Below are positions 9,983 through 17,698 of a DNA stretch of 64,000 nt, piece by piece. The notes under the pieces were generated by a model that saw only the letters and a list, made by a program, of their open reading frames with translations, had not been told where the DNA came from and ran no database searches. The position numbers and the translations under genes are program-made. The stretch is from Sunxiuqinia sp963677175 (GTDB taxonomy: Bacteria > Bacteroidota > Bacteroidia > Bacteroidales > Prolixibacteraceae). The stretch lies in assembly GCA_963677175.2 (NCBI GenBank), contig CAXXES010000006.1, positions 1,054,001-1,118,000 on the forward strand, given 5' to 3'. Position 1 is the first letter of the stretch. Each line of letters begins with the position of its first letter.

Positions 9983-10144
9983 TAACCAATGATAAGAAAA
10001 ATACTTAATGCAAGCTGAGTAAAAAATATTTATATCCGACTCCGGCACAAATAAATTGAAAACCTGATCGGTTGTAACGTAAGGGATAACCAGTAACAAC
10101 CAAACTAAAATTTGTATTGCATTGGTGAGCCGTTTTGCTTTCAT
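9956..10144 (-). pseudogene. Truncated LytS-type sensor kinase N-terminus (possible)
   Basis: From ATG 10144 the minus strand encodes MKAKRLTNAIQILVWLLLVI followed by more hydrophobic sequence, about 62 residues. This resembles the first membrane segments of Bacteroidota LytS/YehU-type sensor kinases. The frame then degenerates and overlaps the end of the hybrid kinase gene on the other strand, so it would be a fragment at best. Confidence 0.3.
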
Positions 10145-10354
10145 TGTTACGACTGATAAAATTAAAGACCGGAAGAAACTGAATTCAGAATAGAGGTTCA
10201 AATACTCTTTTTTACGATAACCTCAGTTCTTTAATTTGGTTATAGTTTTCAGCTTCTCCCCGTCCATAAACTTCAACACAACCTCATAATCTTCAATTAA
10301 AAAGTCCAACATCTCTCCGCTTGGGGTCACACTTCAAGGAATCAAAAAACAACA

Positions 10355-10390
10355 AAAGCGCTTAAATCAAATGGTTTAGGCACTTTTTTA
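10355..10390 (+). terminator. Candidate rho-independent terminator
   Basis: AAAGCGCTTAAA pairs, with one mismatch and one wobble, with TTTAGGCACTTT, and a T-rich tract TTTTTTATTTT follows on the plus strand. It would end transcripts of the kinase operon, although it lies about 370 bp downstream. Confidence 0.45.
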
Positions 10391-10434
10391 TTTTGCGGAA
10401 GACATCAAAATGTTCAATAACCCGCAAAATAAAA

Positions 10435-10459
10435 AATCCACCTACGAAGAGGGTGGATT
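10435..10459 (-). terminator. Rho-independent terminator of the IS4-type transposase
   Basis: On the minus strand AATCCACC pairs with GGTGGATT and is followed directly by TTTTTTATTTT. It lies about 60 bp past the stop of the transposase fragment. Confidence 0.65.
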
Positions 10460-10516
10460 CTTTATTAGTGGTGGTCGAAAGAAATTTTAAGGGACGGCTT
10501 TTTATTAGGCCAAAAA

Positions 10517-11601
10517 TCAAGGAACTGAAAATTGATTAAAGTAAGCCCTGTTGATCAGTTCCGGATTTCCCCCACATTCCTTTACGACAACGGTGACCAG
10601 TGCCTCCCACAGTTCAATGGTGAACCTCCGTTTTGCTGTTTTATACCTCATTAGCTTTTTGTAGAGCTGCAACAACATGGAAGCAATAAGCGTCATATAC
10701 AACATGACTGTTATCCCGTTCTTGCTGACAGATATAAAGTGGCTGGCATTGAGCTCTTGTTTTATAAAACGGAAGAATACCGCTATATCCCACCGCTGTT
10801 TGTATATCTGGGCTATTTCCTTGGGTGCAAGTTCCATATTGTTGGTGATAAAATAGAAGGTGTTCTCCTTCTTTTTTACTTTGCCCTTGTTCTTCGGAGG
10901 GGTTGTGTCTATCTTTTCTTTGCGTTCAGCGATAGCCAACCGGTATCTGTTTTCTGGATCTACTTTATTTTCATTGAACAGATGGACGGCTTGGCTGCTC
11001 AAAAGGTGAAGCCCGCCCAAATCTTTTTCTGGTCCATCCAATTCGTCTGTGCTTACAACTTCGAACCTCCGGTTGGCCTTCAGCCTTCCGACAAAAAAGA
11101 TTTCTTCACGGATCAAGTCTGCAAAAGTTTTGCTGGCCCCCCCCTGTCAAACGTATAGATATTTATCCTTGATCCTTCTTTTGATGCATTTTTAAATATG
11201 ACCTTTGGTATGGCCAAATCTTCGCTTAAATACTTGGAACCGGTAAAAATATCGAAGACACAAGCTGTCAGTCCGTCAAAAGCAGCGATAAATTTTATTT
11301 GTTTTACCTGTGCCTTGTCGTCCTTTTTCTTCCTCCCTGGCGACATGCCTTCTTTTAGCTTGTTGCAGGTTTCGGCCACTATGCTGCTATCTACCCGTAT
11401 GATCTTGTGCTTCAGTTGTTCGTCTGATGAAAATAGCGTTGAGAACTCCTTGTGGATACCTTTGGCCTTCAATTTTCGGTGTGCATCGGTAACCATTTGC
11501 ATGGTTACCGGAAATGGTTTTAATTCTGATTGTGTTTTGTCCATTTTAGTCTTTTCCCATTTAACCGGGATTGTTAAAATTTGAAAACCTGGATGACCCA
11601 A
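10517..11601 (-). pseudogene. IS4 family transposase, frameshifted and 5'-truncated
   Basis: Two minus-strand frames together make one IS4-type transposase. The upstream frame (11113-11601) carries the first catalytic Asp (IRVDSSIV) and the second (YTFDRG). The downstream frame (10517-11116) carries the YREK region (YKQRWDIAVFFRFIKQELNA). They join at a run of eight G (11137-11144 on the plus strand as C), where one base too many or too few switches the frame. If the frame is corrected the text reads …TFDRG-ASKTFADLIREEIF. The N-terminal ~100 residues usual for this family are missing, and the sequence before about 11575 turns into intron-like DNA, so the 5' end was also lost. Confidence 0.7.
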
Positions 11602-12112
11602 GCCCTTCGCTCCATCTTCATTACAAAGACTTCAACACGACTACGGCTTGGTCCGCAACTGGGTATCACATTGGTACTTTCTGCCGCACTGGTTCTCAGC
11701 TTGTGCATTTTCCCTTTGTCTGCCGGCGAATCCATTGGCGGTAGCCTTTTCTGACAGACTGGCATCAATACCCAGCATTCTCCTGTTCCGTATATAAGCC
11801 CGAATAACGTTCATGCCACCTTAATATCGGTTGTCGCTTAGCCAGTAAACAGGTAACCGCCAAACTTTGTCCTATCGTCTCAGAAATGACTATAGTTTTG
11901 ACAACAGGTTGCTATCTCGATACTTCAGCAGTGGTTCACCTTGCATTCATCTCCGTTATTCATACCTGACTCATTGAATGAGCCTTTTCCTTGTCCGTTC
12001 AACACCATGGATTTTTGCCCACAGCACCGTAAGGCGGTTTGTTGGCTACTCCTGCAAGTCGCCAACGAAGGTTCATCTCATTTCTGAAACCCCTTCATCT
12101 TCTATACAGCAT
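11602..12112 (-). other. Possible group II intron 5' region fragment
   Basis: Read on the minus strand this ~500-bp stretch has no long frame. It has the flavour of a bacterial group II intron domain I-IV region, including GATGGAGCGAAGGGCTTGGG shortly before the place where a maturase gene would begin. It is cut on the left by the IS4-type fragment and on the right by the first IS91-type element. The exact 5' GUGYG end is not seen. Assigned by resemblance only. Confidence 0.35.
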
Positions 12113-12215
12113 GTTGAACTAAACCCGCTATGCGGGAGCTTATTTTCCACCTAAAATAGGAATAGTTGGTGAGATCTGTTGATTTTGCTGCTCATTAATT
12201 TTAAACAAACTTATT

Positions 12216-13109
12216 ATGAGCAGAAAATCTTACATGGAGCAGGCCTGCCAGGCTGTTCCCGAGTTCAAAACCATCAGCGAAAAGTTCCTTCGCAAGTACA
12301 CCATTGCCGGCAAATCCGAGTCGTGCACGCGTAATTACCTGATGCAAGTATCCAAAATGGTGCTTCACTTCGAATGTTCACCTTTGGAGCTGTCGATTGA
12401 CCAGATGGAAGAATACCTTTTCCATATCCGGCAAAACGAAAAGCCCAGCATGAGTTCGTTCAAGCACCTGGTGTACGGGCTGCGCACGCTGTTTTCGATG
12501 TTCAAAAACGAGAAGCTCTACCTGGCTCTGCCCCCGGTTTCCGGCAGTAAAGCGTTGCCTGTGGTGTTTTCCCAGGCCGAGATCAAGCTTATCCTGAAAA
12601 CGCCCAAACTGTTAAAGCACCGGGCCTTGTTTGCCGTTGCCTACGATTGCGGCCTTCGGATTTCCGAGGTTATCAACCTGAAAATAACCGATATTGATTT
12701 TGACCGAAAACGGGTACACGTGCGCCAAAGCAAGCACAAAAAAGACCGTTACATCCCCGTTTCGCCACTCATGCTCAAAGGGCTGAAAGAATACCTTTCA
12801 ACCTCGAACCCGCAGGCTTGGCTTTTCAACGGGAAGGTCCGCGGAAGTCAAATCAGCCGCGAAGGTATCCGCCATGCTTTTCGTTCATGTATCCAAAAGA
12901 CAGGTATCCAAAAGGAAGTTTGTATCCATACCCTGCGGCACAGCTATGCCACGCACCTGCTGGAGATGGGGCTGGACATTGTAAGCGTAAAAAACCAGCT
13001 GGGGCATGCCGATATCGCCACCACCATGATGTATTTGCATATCGCCCGCTCGAACCCCAGGGCCGGGTTTGCGCCAATGGAAAAGCTCTACGGTTATGCT
13101 TCCCGGTAA
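12216..13109 (+). CDS. Tyrosine recombinase of IS91-type element, copy 1
   Basis: 297 residues: an N-terminal SAM-like core-binding domain (about 15-100) and a catalytic domain with the full set of tyrosine recombinase residues: Arg148 (CGLRISEV), His238 and Arg241 (HTLRHSYATHLL), His264 (LGHADI) and nucleophile Tyr273 (MMYLH). It is XerC/XerD-like in size and lacks the extra helix typical of integron integrases between the Lys and His boxes. The gene overlaps the downstream transposase start by 14 bp, so the two are translationally coupled. It may resolve or integrate the element, or act on the hairpin-flanked core sites around it; that is inference. Copy 1 has Met where the other copies have Thr in PL(M/T)LKGL. 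Confidence 0.93.
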   Translation: MSRKSYMEQACQAVPEFKTISEKFLRKYTIAGKSESCTRNYLMQVSKMVLHFECSPLELSIDQMEEYLFHIRQNEKPSMSSFKHLVYGLRTLFSMFKNEKLYLALPPVSGSKALPVVFSQAEIKLILKTPKLLKHRALFAVAYDCGLRISEVINLKITDIDFDRKRVHVRQSKHKKDRYIPVSPLMLKGLKEYLSTSNPQAWLFNGKVRGSQISREGIRHAFRSCIQKTGIQKEVCIHTLRHSYATHLLEMGLDIVSVKNQLGHADIATTMMYLHIARSNPRAGFAPMEKLYGYASR

Positions 13110-14238
13110 TACCCTGGGGGCAGCTATCTCAAGGTTTTTACCCGCACTGCTAAAAGAAAGGGGTGTTTCCGGCCACCAGCTAAAGGTATTGCGGGCACTG
13201 GCTGATTGCCGGACTCCCCGGCTGGGGGGTTCGGCCCTGGTGTGTAGCGGTTGCGGCTCGGTGCATTACGTGCTGCATAGCTGCCGCAACCGTCACTGTC
13301 CGCGTTGCCAGGGTATCGACAAGGAGTTGTGGGTCGAGGCACGAAAACAGGAACTGCTGCCGGTTAAATACTTCCACGTGGTGTTTACCGTCCCGCACCA
13401 GTTGCTGGAGCTGTTCCGTTTCAACCGGGAGGTGATGTACAACCTTTTGTTTGAAAAATCATGGGAAACCCTGTGCCTGTTTTCCCGCGATCCCAAGCTA
13501 CTTGGTGCACAGCCGGGGGCTATCGCCATTTTGCACACCTGGGACCAGCAGCTCAGGTTCCATCCGCATGTGCATTTGATTGTTCCGGCAGGTGGCATAG
13601 ATAAAAACGGCAGGTGGAAAAGCAGCAAACAGGATGGCAACTTTTTGTTTGATGTCAAGCAAATGTCGGCCGTGTTCAGTGCCCGGTTTGCAAAGAAACT
13701 GCGCAGGCTGAAACGGCAGGGAAAAATAGAAAAGCAGGTGCCGCGCGATCTGATCAAAAAGCCCTGGGTGGTGTATGCCAAACAGGCTTTTGGCTCACCA
13801 GAAAGTGTGGTGGAATACCTGGAAAGGTATACCCACCGGGTGGCCATCTCCAATGCACGGATATTAAATGTAACCGGGGGCCAGGTTACCTTTAGCTGGT
13901 GCGACCGCAAAAACGGCTACCAAAAGAAAACCGAAACCATCCCCGGGGTAGCGTTCCTGAAACGCTTTCTGGATCACATCGTCCCGCCTTACTTCAGGCG
14001 GATCCGTCATTTGGGGTTTTTGAGTTCACGAAACAAAAAGCAAAGCCTTTCGGCTATCCGGGAAAGCCTTGGGGTAGGGCTGCTGCGGACAACACCACTT
14101 TCGCGGGCGCAGATATTGGCCTTGCGTTTTGGCCCGCGGTCCCTGCTAAAATGCCGCGACTGCGGGGGAGAACTACAATTGCTGGAAACCTATCCCAAAG
14201 AGCGCGCGCCGCCCGTCAATGTATTGTCAGGAATGTGA
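13096..14238 (+). CDS. IS91 family Y2 (HUH) transposase, copy 1
   Basis: 380 residues from the ATG at 13096, chosen because the upstream TTG at 13069 lies inside the recombinase frame. An N-terminal zinc-binding module (CSGCGSVHYVLHSCRNRHC, about residues 50-70) is followed by the HUH nuclease motif H156-P-H158-V-H160 and paired catalytic tyrosines Tyr241 and Tyr245 (YLERY), the hallmark of IS91-type rolling-circle transposases. It nicks and joins single-stranded DNA at the element ends. The first ~130 residues differ clearly from copies 2-5 (for example AAISRFLPALLKERG versus AVVRKFLPTLLKERG), while the rest is nearly identical, which points to gene conversion. Confidence 0.93.
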   Translation: MLPGNTLGAAISRFLPALLKERGVSGHQLKVLRALADCRTPRLGGSALVCSGCGSVHYVLHSCRNRHCPRCQGIDKELWVEARKQELLPVKYFHVVFTVPHQLLELFRFNREVMYNLLFEKSWETLCLFSRDPKLLGAQPGAIAILHTWDQQLRFHPHVHLIVPAGGIDKNGRWKSSKQDGNFLFDVKQMSAVFSARFAKKLRRLKRQGKIEKQVPRDLIKKPWVVYAKQAFGSPESVVEYLERYTHRVAISNARILNVTGGQVTFSWCDRKNGYQKKTETIPGVAFLKRFLDHIVPPYFRRIRHLGFLSSRNKKQSLSAIRESLGVGLLRTTPLSRAQILALRFGPRSLLKCRDCGGELQLLETYPKERAPPVNVLSGM

Positions 14239-14524
14239 TAATGCCTGTCATTGTACGATTTAATTTGATGCGCCAAAGGCGTAAACGGGAAAGCTGTGTC
14301 CATAATCAAAGAACCGGTGTTAAAACAGGCAGGCCTTGTTCAGAAACATCGCTAAACCTGCTGGTTTACTTCGGAGCATACCGGTTTCTTCCGCATAAAA
14401 CCAAACTTCGCATCACAAAAACCCGAAAAATACGCATCGGGGGAATCCAAAAAAACGGATTGAAAACACTATACTCAAACCACTAATCGGAAAGTGGTTG
14501 CAAGCAGGAAATGTTTAGTTCAAC

Positions 14525-14575
14525 ATACCCTCCAATGCAAAGCGTATGCAAGCAACGCTTGATTAGAGGCTAAGT
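14525..14575. repeat. Short attC-like hairpin at the 3' end of the IS91-type unit
   Basis: Between the inverted core …TTCAAC and the following GTT lies a nested stem: CCTC…GAGG outside and AAGCGT/ACGCTT inside. In copies 2 and 4 the outer stem is a full AGCCTC/GAGGCT. The same hairpin ends each copy (24131-24181, 26594-26644, 29865-29915, 33136-33186). The order CAAC-spacer-stem-loop-stem-spacer-GTT is that of a short integron attC site. Confidence 0.6.
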
Positions 14576-14586
14576 GTTGTGTGTAG

Positions 14587-15189
14587 TTATTCTATATTCA
14601 AACTTTTAAAGTTATCACTCAAATTTACACTTTCATGAAAAAATATCGTCTCAAATCCGAGATTATTTGCAGCATCAATATTATCGCGATTATCATCAAT
14701 GAACAATGATTCACAAGCATTTAAATCATATCGATTAAGCAAAACCTTATAAATTCCTTCATTTGGTTTAACTAATTTTTCTTTACCTGAAACTACAATA
14801 CCTTCAAACACCTCAAAAAATGGGTATTTGTCATATACAAGAGGAAATGTTTCTGCTGACCAGTTAGTGAGTCCAAATAAGCGATAATTGTTTTTCAACC
14901 CTCTTAATAAAGAGGTGTTTTCTTCAATTTCTCCGCCTATCATTTTTATCCAATCAGAATAAAACAGACTAATCTCATTCTTATATTGAGGAAACTTAAC
15001 AACTAATTCCTTTATGCCTTCATCAAATGAACGTCCTGCATCTTGCTTTAAGTTCCATTCTGAGCTACAAACATTATTTAAAAAGAAACCCAATTCTCCT
15101 GTATCGTGAATTAAGTTCTGATATAAATAATGTGGATTCCAATCAATTAGAACACCGCCAAAATCAAAGATTATATTCTTAATTCCCAT
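14587..15189 (-). CDS. HAD-superfamily hydrolase
   Basis: 200 residues. Motif I is IIFDFGGVLIDWNP near the N-terminus (DxG rather than DxD, as in YihX/epoxide-hydrolase-like HADs). Motif II lies in LFGLTNWS, the conserved Lys in VKPNEGIY and motif IV in SLFIDDNRDNI. Likely a phosphatase or dehalogenase acting on a small cytoplasmic metabolite; substrate unknown. It is the last gene of a three-gene minus-strand set (AraC, VOC, HAD), starting 3 bp after the VOC stop. Its own stop lies only about 10 bp from the GTTGTG core at 14576, leaving no room for a separate terminator. Confidence 0.88.
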   Translation of the reverse strand: MGIKNIIFDFGGVLIDWNPHYLYQNLIHDTGELGFFLNNVCSSEWNLKQDAGRSFDEGIKELVVKFPQYKNEISLFYSDWIKMIGGEIEENTSLLRGLKNNYRLFGLTNWSAETFPLVYDKYPFFEVFEGIVVSGKEKLVKPNEGIYKVLLNRYDLNACESLFIDDNRDNIDAANNLGFETIFFHESVNLSDNFKSLNIE

Positions 15190-15192
15190 AGC

Positions 15193-15582
15193 TTATTCTG
15201 TAATTTCAACCCAGTTGCCTTCGCAATCCTCAATAACACTTTCGTAGTATCCATCTCCCGTAGTTCTGGGTTCTCCAACTATTTTATAGCCATCATTTCG
15301 AAATCTCTCAGTCAACTCATCGACTTTGTTTTTACCTCCAATAGATATAGAAAAATGAGTTAATCCATAAGACATAGATTGCTTCCTTTCTAATTCCTTT
15401 AAATCAGGTCGGTTCATAATTTCTATTCTGGTTTCACTTCCCTTAAATGATAAAAAGTAGGAAGAAAAATTCTTTTTGGTATTTGTATATTTATCACTAC
15501 ACTGCATCCCAAAATACTTGATATAAAACTCCTTTACCTTTTCAAGGTCTTTCGTCCAAATAGCTAAATGTTCTACTTTCAT
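15193..15582 (-). CDS. VOC family (glyoxalase/bleomycin-resistance fold) protein
   Basis: 129 residues with the two-fold beta-alpha-beta-beta-beta layout: VEHLAIWTKDLEKVKEFYIKYFG at the start, and GLTHFSISIG and EDCEGNWVEITE in the second half. The His near the N-terminus and the Glu at the end (WVEI) fit metal ligands. Members sequester or modify small toxic molecules or act as lyases or dioxygenases; the substrate cannot be inferred. It lies between the AraC gene and the HAD gene in the same unit. Confidence 0.88.
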   Translation of the reverse strand: MKVEHLAIWTKDLEKVKEFYIKYFGMQCSDKYTNTKKNFSSYFLSFKGSETRIEIMNRPDLKELERKQSMSYGLTHFSISIGGKNKVDELTERFRNDGYKIVGEPRTTGDGYYESVIEDCEGNWVEITE

Positions 15583-15654
15583 ACTAATCTGTTTTTAAAA
15601 TTTAGAACAAAAGTAAAGAGTGAATCTCTTCGGAAATTGTATATTTTAAACACC

Positions 15655-16488
15655 TTAAAGCAATTTGAAGTTATAGTTGATGATTCTACTTTCTTTATCA
15701 GCCTCTCTTATTATTTTTTTATAGCTCGATGGTGTCTGATTCAAAAACATTTTAAATTCTCGAATAAAATGTGCTTGGTCAAAATAACCTGAATTAAAAC
15801 CAATAGAAGTGAGATTATCATTGCTATCTATTAAACTACAAAGAGATTTGCGAAATTTTATCAATCGCTCAAATTTCTTAGGCGTGATTCCTATAATTTT
15901 TGTGAAATTTCGATTCAGTGAAGTGTAATTTGAATTTATATTTCTACAATATTCTTCTATCGAATTAGTTTCTTCAGTCCATCTGTATTGGTTGTAAAAA
16001 TTCATAATCGGAGTAATCATGTCATAAAATTCTCGACAAAATATCGTGCTCAAAATTTTATACACATTTTCAATAATAGCCGTGTCAGATTTATCAACTG
16101 AATTAACAATATTTTTTTCTACTATTTCATTTTTCAATAAACAGTTCAGCGAATTATTAATAAGGTCTATCCCATGTGCCTGAACGAATGGAAATAAGCC
16201 AAAAGCAAAAAATCTAATACCTATAAGTTTTGTATTCTCAGGATAAGTCAATACGGTATTTTGAATAGAAATTCCTTCTATTTGAGGAGAGTCTATCCAG
16301 ACATTATTTCTTTTGTATCTTGAGTTTTCAAATGGAAAAATTAAATTGACATATTGATTTGGAGGAATTACCAATTCAACGTCATTTTCTAAATTTTCCG
16401 CTATCCAAATTCTTTCAATTAAATCAGAAAATAATTCAGGTTTATATGTTTCAATATTGAGCAACTCTGTTTTTTTAATTACCCACAA
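15655..16488 (-). CDS. AraC family transcriptional regulator
   Basis: About 270 residues. The N-terminal ligand-type domain (ETYKPELFSDLIERIWIAEN…) matches the DUF6597-like sensor found in many Bacteroidota AraC proteins. The C-terminal part has the two helix-turn-helix motifs (NYTSLNRNFTKIIGITPKKF and LTSIGFNSGYFDQAHFIREF). There is no ATG: the frame opens with TTG at 16488, which lies inside the GTTGTG core sequence, and a second TTG (…ELLNIETYK) about 20 bases later is as plausible. The gene starts directly at the unit boundary, as in compact integron cassettes. It probably controls the VOC and HAD genes downstream. Confidence 0.88.
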   Translation of the reverse strand: MWVIKKTELLNIETYKPELFSDLIERIWIAENLENDVELVIPPNQYVNLIFPFENSRYKRNNVWIDSPQIEGISIQNTVLTYPENTKLIGIRFFAFGLFPFVQAHGIDLINNSLNCLLKNEIVEKNIVNSVDKSDTAIIENVYKILSTIFCREFYDMITPIMNFYNQYRWTEETNSIEEYCRNINSNYTSLNRNFTKIIGITPKKFERLIKFRKSLCSLIDSNDNLTSIGFNSGYFDQAHFIREFKMFLNQTPSSYKKIIREADKESRIINYNFKLL

Positions 16489-16489
16489 C

Positions 16490-16605
16490 GTAGGAAGCTA
16501 CACGCAGGTGCGGATTGCGGGCGATTTCCTGTCAAGCCGAAAAACTGCTTGAGCGGAAAGATGCCCACCGAAAACCACCGCTGCCGCACTTGACGGGTAG
16601 CTGAA
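16490..16605. repeat. Palindromic spacer S1 (attC-like)
   Basis: Lies between ACCCACAAC (end of the AraC unit) and GTTAGCGG (start of the next). The arms pair as AAC/GTT, then unpaired spacers, AGCTAC/GTAGCT, and GTGCGG/CCGCAC. The centre carries TTTCCTGTC at 16525-16533, shared with the other spacers. The R box - spacer - L box - variable loop order is that of attC. Confidence 0.65.
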
Positions 16606-16634
16606 GTTAGCGGTTCGGTTTTCGTTTCCCATTA

Positions 16635-17312
16635 TTATCTGTTTGCAAACCAAATTCTGTAATCTTTAATTAATTGGTAATCTGTCAGAGTTTTGTCAAT
16701 CACTTCCATGTCACAAAGGGGAAATTCATATTTTTTTCCATTAAGTCTAATCGATGCGATTACTCCATACATGTCTACAATATGTGGTAATGCTTTTATT
16801 AAAACTTTATCTCCACTTTTTATCAACCAATTATCCTCCGATTCCGAAACAATTGCTTGAATGGGAAAAGTCAACTCTTTTTCAAGATGCTCAACCCATC
16901 TTTGCAGACATTTCATTTCATTATGTGGGTCAACTCCATCAAGAATCTTTGAGATTCTTAATCCTTCTTGTCCAAGTGAGACCCAATGATATTTATCTGA
17001 CAATTTCTCCTTTGCCTTTTTGGCATTTTCTTTTTTGTCTCTAAAAGCCGATTTTTCCAAATCTGAATCATATAAAACCATACTACTCCAGTCAAAACCG
17101 TCAATCTCAGATTGCTCAATGTAATCTGAAGGCATTTGAAACAAGGTTAAAGAATCCCACTCAATGGTAATCAAAACATTGTCTTTGTCTGAATCGGTAT
17201 CAATCTCTAAAACTCGTCCTTGCCAACCACCAATTTCAAACTCTTCCAAATCAGGCTCTTTAACACCTTCTCTTACAACTGCACTATCTCCAATCTTTAA
17301 TTTTAAATTCAT
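16635..17312 (-). CDS. Hypothetical cytoplasmic protein
   Basis: 225 residues, no signal or membrane segment. The N-terminal ~70 residues (LKIGDSAVVREGVKEPD… GGWQGRVLEIDTDSDKDNVLITIEWDSLTL) look like a small SH3/KOW-type beta domain, and a similar phrase recurs near the end (IKSGDKVLIKALPHIVDMYGVIASIRL). The middle is charged and helical. I do not recognise the family. It is alone in its unit: mirrored cores GTTAGCGGT at 16606 and ACCGCTAAC at 17353-17361 enclose it. Confidence 0.75.
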   Translation of the reverse strand: MNLKLKIGDSAVVREGVKEPDLEEFEIGGWQGRVLEIDTDSDKDNVLITIEWDSLTLFQMPSDYIEQSEIDGFDWSSMVLYDSDLEKSAFRDKKENAKKAKEKLSDKYHWVSLGQEGLRISKILDGVDPHNEMKCLQRWVEHLEKELTFPIQAIVSESEDNWLIKSGDKVLIKALPHIVDMYGVIASIRLNGKKYEFPLCDMEVIDKTLTDYQLIKDYRIWFANR

Positions 17313-17361
17313 TCTATTAAATGTGATACTGTTTCATGAAGCGACTAAACTGACCGCTAAC

Positions 17362-17489
17362 GGTTCAACGGTTCGCAAATATGATTAGTGCGGAATGCGT
17401 GCCTGTTTTCCTGTCGAAAAGCACCGAGGTTTGTGCGGGCTGTACACTTTACTTATCAGCACCGGAACCGCAATTAATTATATTTTGCT
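17362..17489. repeat. Palindromic spacer S2 (attC-like)
   Basis: AAC-GGTTC-GCAAATATGATTAGTGCGG on the left pairs with the reverse complement AAC-A-GCAAAATATAATTAATTGCGG on the right, leaving a five-base bulge on one side and one base on the other. The centre carries TTTTCCTGTC (17406-17415). From the second AAC (17367) onward it is identical to the spacer at 41229-41351. Confidence 0.7.
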
Positions 17490-17698
17490 GTTGTGCATAG
17501 TGCTTCGGTTACTTATTATTAAGGGATTATATAATTTCAATGGTGAAGATATGGTTTCCAAGCCGTTGAAACAACCTTTCAATACACTTTTCATCTTCAC
17601 TTTTTGATTAAAAATCCATTCTTTCATCCGTCTTTTTATTCGGTTTTGCCTTAACAACACCTAAATTTCAAAACTGGGCATACTTCTCCCATAAATTT

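Larger units (their letters stand above)
12113..14575 (+). mobile_element. IS91-type element, copy 1 (tyrosine recombinase + Y2 transposase)
   Basis: First of five copies of the same 2460-bp unit (counted from GAAC to …GAGGCTAA[T/G]T; other copies 21722-24181, 24185-26644, 27456-29915, 30727-33186). The left end is GTTGAACTAAAC followed by a CCCGC-TAT-GCGGG hairpin. The right end has the inverted copy GTTTAGTTCAAC (14513-14524), then a ~50-nt hairpin, and the next base triplet is GTT. Copy 1 differs from the others over the first ~400 bp of its transposase gene. Its left flank is intron-like DNA; its right flank is the start of the HAD/VOC/AraC unit. Confidence 0.85.

Noticed and set aside
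13899..14486. 195-residue plus-strand frame running through the transposase end into the element's non-coding tail, present in all five IS91-type copies
   Set aside because: It is conserved only because the copies are near-identical. Its first two thirds are the transposase in another frame and the product has no plausible fold.
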